A stretch of DNA of 64,000 nt, from positions 18,377,501 through 18,441,500 of the forward strand of contig CM061099.1 of NCBI GenBank assembly GCA_030770545.1, given 5' to 3'. Shown in pieces: positions 55,971 through 64,000 of the stretch. Under the pieces are notes generated by a model. That model did not search any database. It had not been told where the DNA came from and worked only from the letters and a program-made list of their open reading frames with translations. Positions within the stretch are counted from its first letter, which is position 1, and every line of letters starts with the position of its first letter. This DNA is from Macropodus opercularis (Eukaryota; Chordata; Actinopteri; Anabantiformes; Osphronemidae). The position numbers and the translations under genes were made by a program.

Positions 55971-58900
55971 AATGAAAAAAAACAATAACCTTATATTGAT
56001 AGGGGATCCCAGAATGCCAGGATTTTTACTTCGACCTGGCATCACACACTGGGACCATTTCCTATCGTGCAACATAAAGTGAAGAAATCAATTAATAAAG
56101 ACTTACCGTCACAGGGTGGCCAATAGTGCCAGCATTTGTCCTAGGACCTGCGAAACACGCTTTGACCATTCCCTAAAATACAATGTAATACAACATGTTA
56201 CATTGACAGGAGGTCTCAGAATACCAGGATTTTCAGTTGACCTGGCATCACACACTGGGACCATTCCCTGTCTTACAATGAAAAAAAAGGAAACTTACAT
56301 TGACAGGGGGTCCCAGAATGCCAGGACTATACCCCCAACCTGGCACCAGACACTGGGACCATTCCCTGTCTTGCAATCCAATACACAAAATAAAAAAACA
56401 AACAATAACCTTGCTTTGATAGGGGGTCCCAGAATGCCAGGATTTTTACTTCGACCTGGCATCATACACTGGGACCATTTCCTATCGTGCAACTAAAAGT
56501 ATAGAAATTAATAAATAAAGACTTACCGTTACAGGGTGGCCAATAGTGCCAGCATTTGTCCTCAGACCTGCAAAACACACTTTGACCATTCCCTAACATA
56601 CAATGTAATACAACATGTTACATTGACAGGGGGTCCCAGAATACCAAGATTTTCAGTTGACCTGGCATCACACACTGGGACCATTTCCTATCGTGCAACA
56701 TAACGTGAAGAAATTAATTAATAAAGACTTATCGTTACAGGGTGGCCAAAAGCGCCAGCATTTGTCCTCAGACCTGCAAAACACGCTTAGACCATTCCCT
56801 AACATACAATGTAATACAACATGTTACATTGACAGGGGGTCCCAGAATGCCAGGATTTTTACTTCGACCTGGCATCACACACTGGGACCATTCCCTGTCT
56901 TAAAATGAAAAAAAAAACAAACAATAACCTTACTTTGACAGGGGGTCCCAGAATGCCAGGATTTTCAGTTTGACCTGGCATCACACACTGGGACTATTCG
57001 CTGTCTTAAAATGCAATACACAAAATTAAAGAAACAAACATTAACCTTACGTTGATAGGGGATCCCAGAATGCCAGGATGTTTTACTTCGACCTGACATC
57101 ACACAATGGGACCATTCCCTGTCTTAAAATGAAAAAAAAAACAATAACCTTACTTTGATAGGGGGTCCCAGAATGCCAGGATTTTTAGTTGACCTGGCAT
57201 CACACACTGGGACCATTTCCTAGCTTACAATGAAAAAAAACAATAACCTTACTTTGATAGGGCGTCCCAGAATGCCAGGATTTTTACTTCGACCTGGCAT
57301 CATACACAGGGACCATTTTCTATCGTGCAACTTAAAGTATAGAAATTAATAAATAAAGACTTACCGTTACAGGGTGGCCAATAGTGCCAGCATTTGTCCT
57401 CAGACCTGCAAAACACGCTTAGACCATTCCCTAACATACAATGTAATACAACATGTTACATTGACAGGGGGTCCCAGAATGCCAGGATTTTTACTTCGAC
57501 CTGACATCACACACTGGGACCATTTCCTGTCTTACAATGAAAAAAAAGGAAACTTACGTTGACAGGGGATCCCAAAATGCCAGGACTATACCCCCAACCT
57601 GGCATCACACACTGGGACCATTCCCTGTCTTACAATGCAATACACAAAATAAAAAAAACCAATAACCTTACATTGATAGGGGGTCCCAGAATGCCAGGAT
57701 TTTTACTTCGACCTGGCATCACACACTGGGACCATTTCCTATCGTGCAACTAAAAGTATAGAAATTAATAAATAAAGACTTACCGTTACAGGGTGGCCAA
57801 TAGTGCCAGCATTTGTCCTCAGACCTGCAAAACACGCTTTGACCATTCCCTAACATACAATGTAATACAACATGTTACATTGATAGGGGATCCCAGAATG
57901 CCAGGATTTTTACTTCGACCTGGCATCACACACTGGGACCATTTCCTATCGTACAACATAAAGTATAGAAATTAATAAATAAAGACTTACCGTTGCAGGG
58001 TGGCCAATAGTGCCAGCATTTGTCCTCAGACCTGCAAAACACGCTTTGACCATTCCCTAACATACAATGTAATACAACATGTTACATTGACAGGGGGTCC
58101 CAGAATGCCAGGATTTTTACTTCGACCTGACATCACACACTGGGACCATTCACTGTCTTAAAATGAAAAAAAAGGAAACTTACGTTGACAGGGGGTCCCA
58201 GAATGCCAGGACTATACCCCCAACCTGGCATCACACACTGGGACCATTCCCTGTCTTACAATGCAATACACAAAATAAAAAAAAACAATAACCTTACATT
58301 GATAGGGGGTCCCAGAATACCAGGATTTTTAGTTTGACCGGGCATCACACACTGGGACCATTCCCTGTCTTACAATGAAAAAAAAGGAAACTTACGTTGA
58401 CAGGGGGTCCCAGAATGCCAGGATTTTTACTTCGACCTGGCATCACACACTGGGACCATTTCCTATCGCGCAACATAAAGTATAGAAATTGTTAATTAAT
58501 AAAGACTTACCGTTACAGGGTGGCCAATAGTGCCAGCATTTGTCCTAGGACCTGCAAAACACGCTTTGACCTTCCCCTAACATACAATGTAATACAACAT
58601 GTTACATTGATAGGGGATCCCAGAATGCCAGGATTTTTACTTCGACCTGACATCACACACTGGGACCATTCCCTGTATTACAATGCAATACACAAAATAA
58701 AAAAAAAAACAATAACCTCACATTGATAGGGGGTCCCAGAATGCCAGGTTTTTTACTTCGACCTGGCATCACACACCTATTGCGCAACATAAAGTATAGA
58801 AATTAATAAATAAAGACTTACCGTTACAGGGTGGCCAATAGTGCCAGCATTTGTCCTAGGACCTGCAAAACACGCTTTGACCATTCCCTAACATACAATG

Positions 58901-59348
58901 TAATACAACATGTTACATTGACAGGGGGTCCCAGAATGCCAGGATTTTCAGTTTGACCTGGCATCACACACTGGGACCATTTCCTATCTTGCAACATAAA
59001 GTATAGAAATTAATCAATAAAGACTTACCGTCACAGGGTGGCCAATAGTGCCAGCATTTGTCCTCAGACCTGCAAAACACACTTAGACCATTCCCTGTCT
59101 TACAATGAAAAAAAAAAGGAAACTTACGTTGACAGGGGGTCCCAGAATGCCAGGACTATACCCCCAACCTGGCATCACACACTGGGACCATTCCCTGTCT
59201 TACAATCCAATACACAAAATAAAAAAAACAATAACCTTACATTGACAGGGGGTCCCAGAATGCCAGGATTTTTACTTCGACCTGGCATCGCACACTAGAA
59301 CCATTTCCTATCGTGCAAAATCAAGGAATTCAATTAATAAAGACTTAC
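55971..59348. repeat. Satellite array, segment 7
   Basis: A/B modules. One A module near 58740-58790 is truncated (CACACACCTATTGCG), losing the 3' arm of its hairpin. No gene is seen. Confidence 0.95.
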
Positions 59349-60654
59349 CTTCATAAATGCTGTCTTTTTTTCCTGGGATGCCGGGCAAAACCAAAGAGCA
59401 GTCTGCCTCATAGCGGTAGCAAGGAGCCATGCATTTAGTTTGCATAGCACGCAATGATGAGGAGCGCAGCCTTGGGAACTGGCAAATTAGAAAAACATTT
59501 GAATATTCCAATTTAAGATATGTATTTCTATAATATACTAGAAAATAAATACAATGTTAAACAATCACTGACCTAAGTGTAAAGAGGACCACAAAACAGC
59601 ACCAGTACATGACAACAAAACACTCCTTTCTGTAACTGCATGTTTCCCCTGTGATGCAGAGCGACGAGGTGCCGCTACGACAGCCCGCAATCACCAAATC
59701 AACCATATACTGAAGCGAAGGCACAACAGGTTTTGTCCAATCTTCACTCATTTCTTTAGAAAACATGTTAAATACTAGCTATTGTCTTTTACTGAACAAT
59801 ATTAGCATACTTACTACACTGAAAAAGGTGCTCACAGCAAAATACACACATCTAAAGTGTTCTAGCATCTATAGTCCCTCTTCAACCAATGACCCAAACA
59901 ACTTTCACGGGATTAAAAACGGCAGAAAATTACCTCTGCAAATTGGCTAATGTGTCTAACGCTAAATGCTAATGCTACCTGGTTACCGTTACTAAGGACA
60001 AACTTAAACCTAAACTTAGTAAACATAGCACCCTAAGTGGATAAAATACATTTTCGATTATATGGATAATATTCCTAAAACAATGCTGGCATACTGTGAT
60101 AAATCCGATCACTGAGTCCATACTCACTTTGGAAGATGATGCACTTTATCGTCCCGCCTGACCGCTCTACGTCTGTCTCTTCTTTGGCTCCTCACGACAT
60201 CCCAGTACAAACGACCAGTCCGCCCCCTAGCGGTAGCTACCAGTCTTGCATTTAGTTTACGTGGCATGCAATGACGTGGAGCGTAGCCCTGGGAACTGGT
60301 ACATTAGACAAAGCAAAAATGGAAAACATTGAATATTCCACTTTAAATTATGCATTTCTGAAATATATTTAAAACTAAATATAAACACTGACAGGGCGGC
60401 CCAAATGCTTAAGAAATTATCAGTGACACCACTATGACCACAAAACAGCATGAGTACATGACAACAAAATACTGGCGTTTCTGTGATTGCATGTGTGTGA
60501 TGCAGAGCCACAATAGAGGCCGCTACGTCAGCCCACAATCACCACATCAACCATATAATGAAGCTAAGCACAACAGCTGTCGCCGGTGCTTCACTTACAG
60601 GACTTGCTTAGAAAATATGTTAAATAGCAATGGACCATTCCTTGACTCACAATG
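59349..60654 (-). repeat. 1.3 kb interspersed block, copy 5
   Basis: Like copies 3 and 4, with a small deletion removing the AGCAAAATGGAAA stretch (about 59488-59492), which shortens the tract before the exon-like segment, and a 1-nt loss near 60328 (ACATTGAATA for ACATTTGAATA). Confidence 0.85.
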
Positions 60655-63373
60655 AAAAAAAAGGAAACTTACATTGATAGGGGGTCCCAGAATGCCAGGA
60701 TTTTTACTTCGAATCGGCATCACACACTTAGACCATTTCCTATCGTGCAACATAAAGTACAGAAATTAATAAATAAAGACTTACCGTTACAGGGTGGCCA
60801 ATAGTGCCAGCATTTGTCCTCAGACCTGCTAAACACGCTTTGACCATTCCCTAACATACAATGTAATACAACATGTTACATTGACAGGAGGTTACAGAAT
60901 ACCAGGATTTTCAGTTGACCTGGCATCAAACGCTGGGACCATTCCCTGTCTTACAATGCAATACACAAAATAAAAAAAAAACAAACCTTACATTGATAGG
61001 GGGTCCCAGAACGCCAGGACCATTTCCTATCGTGCAACATACAGTAAAGAAATTAATAAATAAAGACTTACCGTCACAGGGTGGCCAATAGTGCCAGCAT
61101 TTGTCCTAGGACCTGCAAAACACACTTTGACCATTCCCTAACATACAATGTAATACAACATGTTACATTGACAGGAGGTCTCAGAATACCAGGATTTTCA
61201 GATAACCTGGCATCACACACTGGGACCATTCCCTGTTTTACAATGAAAAAAAAGGAAACTTACGTTGACAGGGTGTCCCAGAATGCCAGGACTATACCCC
61301 CAACCTGGCATCACACACTGGGACTATTCGCTGCCTTACAATGCAATACACAAAATTAAAAAAACAAACAATAACCTTACATTGACAGGGGGTCCCAGAA
61401 TACCAAGATTTTCAGTTGACCTGGCATCACACACTGGGACCATTTCCTATCGTGCAACTAAAAGTGAAGGAATCAATTAATAAAGACTTACCGTTATAGG
61501 GTGGCCAATAGTGCCAGCATTTGTCCTAGGACCTGCAAAACACGCTTTGACCTTTCCCTAACATACAATGTAATACAACATGTTACATTGACAGGAGGTA
61601 TCAGAATACCAGGATTTTCAGTTGACCTGGCATCACACGCTGGGACCATTCCCTGTCTTAAAATGAAAAAAAAGTAAACTTACGTTGACAGGGGGTCCCA
61701 GAATGCCAGGACTATACCCCCAACCTGGCATCACACACTGGGACCATTCCCTGTCTTACAATGCAATACACAAAATAAAAAAAAAACAATAATCTTACAT
61801 TGATAGGGGGTCCCAGAATGCCAGGATTTTTACTTCGACCTGGCATCACACACTGGGACCATTTCCTATCGTGCAACTAAAAGTGAAGGAATCAATTAAT
61901 AAAGACTTACCGTCACAGGGTGGCCAATAGTGCAAGCATTTGTCCTCAGACCTGCAAAACACGCTTTGACCATTCCCTAACATACAATGTAATAATATAA
62001 CATGTTACATTGATAGGGGATCCCAGAATGCCAGGATTTTCACTTCGACCTGACATCACACACTGGGACCATTCCCTGTCTTACAATGAAAAAAAAGGAA
62101 ACTTACGTTGACAGGGGGTCTCAGAATGCCAGGATTTTTACTTCGACCTGGCATCACACACTGGGACCATTTCCTATCGCGCAACATAAAGTATAGAAAT
62201 TGTTAATTAATAAAGACTTACCGTTACAGGGTGGCCAATAGTGCCAGCATTTGTCCTAGGACCTGCAAAACACGCTTTGACCTTCCCCTAACATACAATG
62301 TAATACAACATGTTACATTGACAGGAGGTCTCAGAATACCAGGATTTTCAGTTTGACCTGGAATCACACGCTGGGACCATTCCCTGTCTTACAATGAAAA
62401 AAAAGGAAACTTACGTTGAAAGCGGGTCCCAGAATGCCAGGACTATACCCCCAACCTGGCATCACACACTGGGACCATTCCCTGTCTTACAATGCAAAAC
62501 ACAAAATAAAAAAAACAATAACCTTACATTGACAGGGTGTCCCAGAATGCCAGGATTTTCAGTTTGACCTGGCATCACACACTGGGACCATTCCCTGTCT
62601 TACAATGAAAAAAAAGGAAACTTACGTTGACAGGGGGTCCCAGAATGCCAGGACTATACCCCCAACCTGGCATCACACACTGGGACCATTCCCTGTCTTA
62701 CAATCCAATACACAAAATAAAAAAAAATACCTTACATTGATAGGGGATCCCAGAATGCCAGGATTTTCAGTTTGACCTGGCATCACACACTGGGACCATT
62801 TCCTATCATGCAACATAAAGTAAAGGAATTAATGAATAAAGACTTACCGTCACAGGGTGGCCAATAGTGCCAGCATTTGTCCTCAGACCTGCAAAACACA
62901 CTTTGACCATTCCCTAACATACAATGTAATACAACATGTTACATTGACAGGAGGTCCCAGAATGCCAGGATTTTCAGTTGACCTGGCATCACACACTGGG
63001 ACCATTTCCTATCTTGCAACATAAAGTATAGAAATTAATAAATAAAGACTTACCGTCACAGGGTGGCCAATAGTGCCAGCATTTGTCCTCAGACCTGCAA
63101 AACACACTTAGACCATTCCCTGTCTTACAATGAAAAAAAAAAGGAAACATACGTTGACAGGGGGTCCCAGAATGCCAGGACTATACCCTCAACCTGGCAT
63201 CACACACTGGGACCATTCCCTGTCTTACAATCCAATACACAAAATAAAAAAAACAATAACCTTACATTGATAGGCGATCCCAGAATGCCAGGATTTTTAA
63301 TTCGACCTGGCATCGCACACTGGAACCATTTCCTATCGTGCAAAATCAAGGAATTCAATTAATAAAGACTTAC
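60655..63373. repeat. Satellite array, segment 8
   Basis: A/B modules. The unit at about 60885-61020 ends in a fused short module (GAACGCCAGGACCATTTCC), also present at about 21557-21578, which marks both as descendants of one deleted module. No gene is seen. Confidence 0.95.
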
Positions 63374-64000
63374 CTTCATAAATGCTGTCTTTTTTTCCTG
63401 GGATGCCGGGCAAAACCAAAGAGCAGTCTGCCTCGTAGCGGTAGCAAGGAGCCATGCATTTAGTTTGCATAGCACGCAATGATGAGGAGCGCAGCCTTGG
63501 GAACTGGCAAATTAGAAAAAGCAAAATGGAAAAACATTTGAATATTCCAATTTAAGATATGTATTTCTATAATATACTAGAAAATAAATACAATGTTAAA
63601 CAATCACTGACCTAAGTGTAAAGAGGACCACAAAACAGCACCAGTACATGACAACAAAACACTCCTTTCTGTAACTGCATGTTTCCCCTGTGATGCAGAG
63701 CGACGAGGTGCCGCTACGACAGCCCGCAATCACCAAATCAACCATATACTGAAGCGAAGGCACAACAGGTTTTGTCCAATCTTCACTCATTTCTTTAGAA
63801 AACATGTTAAATACTAGCTATTGTCTTTTACTGAACAATATTAGCATACTTACTACACTGAAAAAGGTGCTCACAGCAAAATACACACATCTAAAGTGTT
63901 CTAGCATCTATAGTCCCTCTTCAACCAATGACCCAAACAACTTTCACGGGATTAAAAACGGCAGAAAATTACCTCTGCAAATTGGCTAATGTGTCTAACG
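63374..64000 (-). repeat. 1.3 kb interspersed block, copy 6, cut by the window end
   Basis: Only the left 627 bp are in the window. The exon-like segment and its GAAG/GTAAGT donor are present. Confidence 0.85.

Overview
The window reads as vertebrate nuclear DNA, most likely from a ray-finned fish. The evidence is two copies of a fragment holding the last coding exon of gcdh (glutaryl-CoA dehydrogenase) tail-to-tail with the last exons of a syce2-like gene, very long satellite arrays, and a large fish-type endogenous retrovirus. There is no sign of prokaryotic gene organisation. The fish assignment is inference.

Bases 1-34959 and 52178-64000 are mostly a tandem array of modules of about 95-115 bp. 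Two related module types (here A and B) alternate with AT-rich spacers of about 27-45 nt. On the minus strand the spacers begin GTAAG(T/G) or GTAAC and end AG, so the array looks like a chain of 66-71 nt micro-exons and ultra-short introns. Some A and B copies translate in one register to related peptides of about 23 residues. Most A modules also fold as an imperfect hairpin. Six copies of a 1.3 kb block interrupt the array (6961, 12048, 26428, 33430, 59349, 63374), as do two copies of the gcdh/syce2 fragment (15512-17165 and 53758-55970). The many short ORFs in the array are shadows of the repeat.

Bases 34960-52177 hold a complete 17,218-bp provirus on the minus strand. It has 1,898-bp LTRs in which I see no differences, a 4-bp target duplication (AATG), a primer-binding site matching tRNA-Asn directly after the 5' LTR, and a short polypurine tract at the 3' LTR. 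In transcription order (decreasing coordinates) it carries: a 1.1 kb leader with 208-bp tandem repeats; gag (1069 aa, with a macro-like domain and no zinc knuckle); pol in the same frame behind a TGA-CTA stop; a 467-aa Cys-rich ORF; a 216-aa ORF; env (742 aa); a 268-aa multi-pass membrane protein; and a last ORF that has no usable ATG, carries a zinc-ribbon-like CxxC pair, and runs into U3. All frames are open, so the insertion is very young.

Functionally, gag, pol and env form the usual virion, replication and entry set. The four extra ORFs are candidate accessory or regulatory proteins, none of which I can assign to a known family. The satellite and the host gene fragments appear non-functional as protein genes, though the array could be transcribed.
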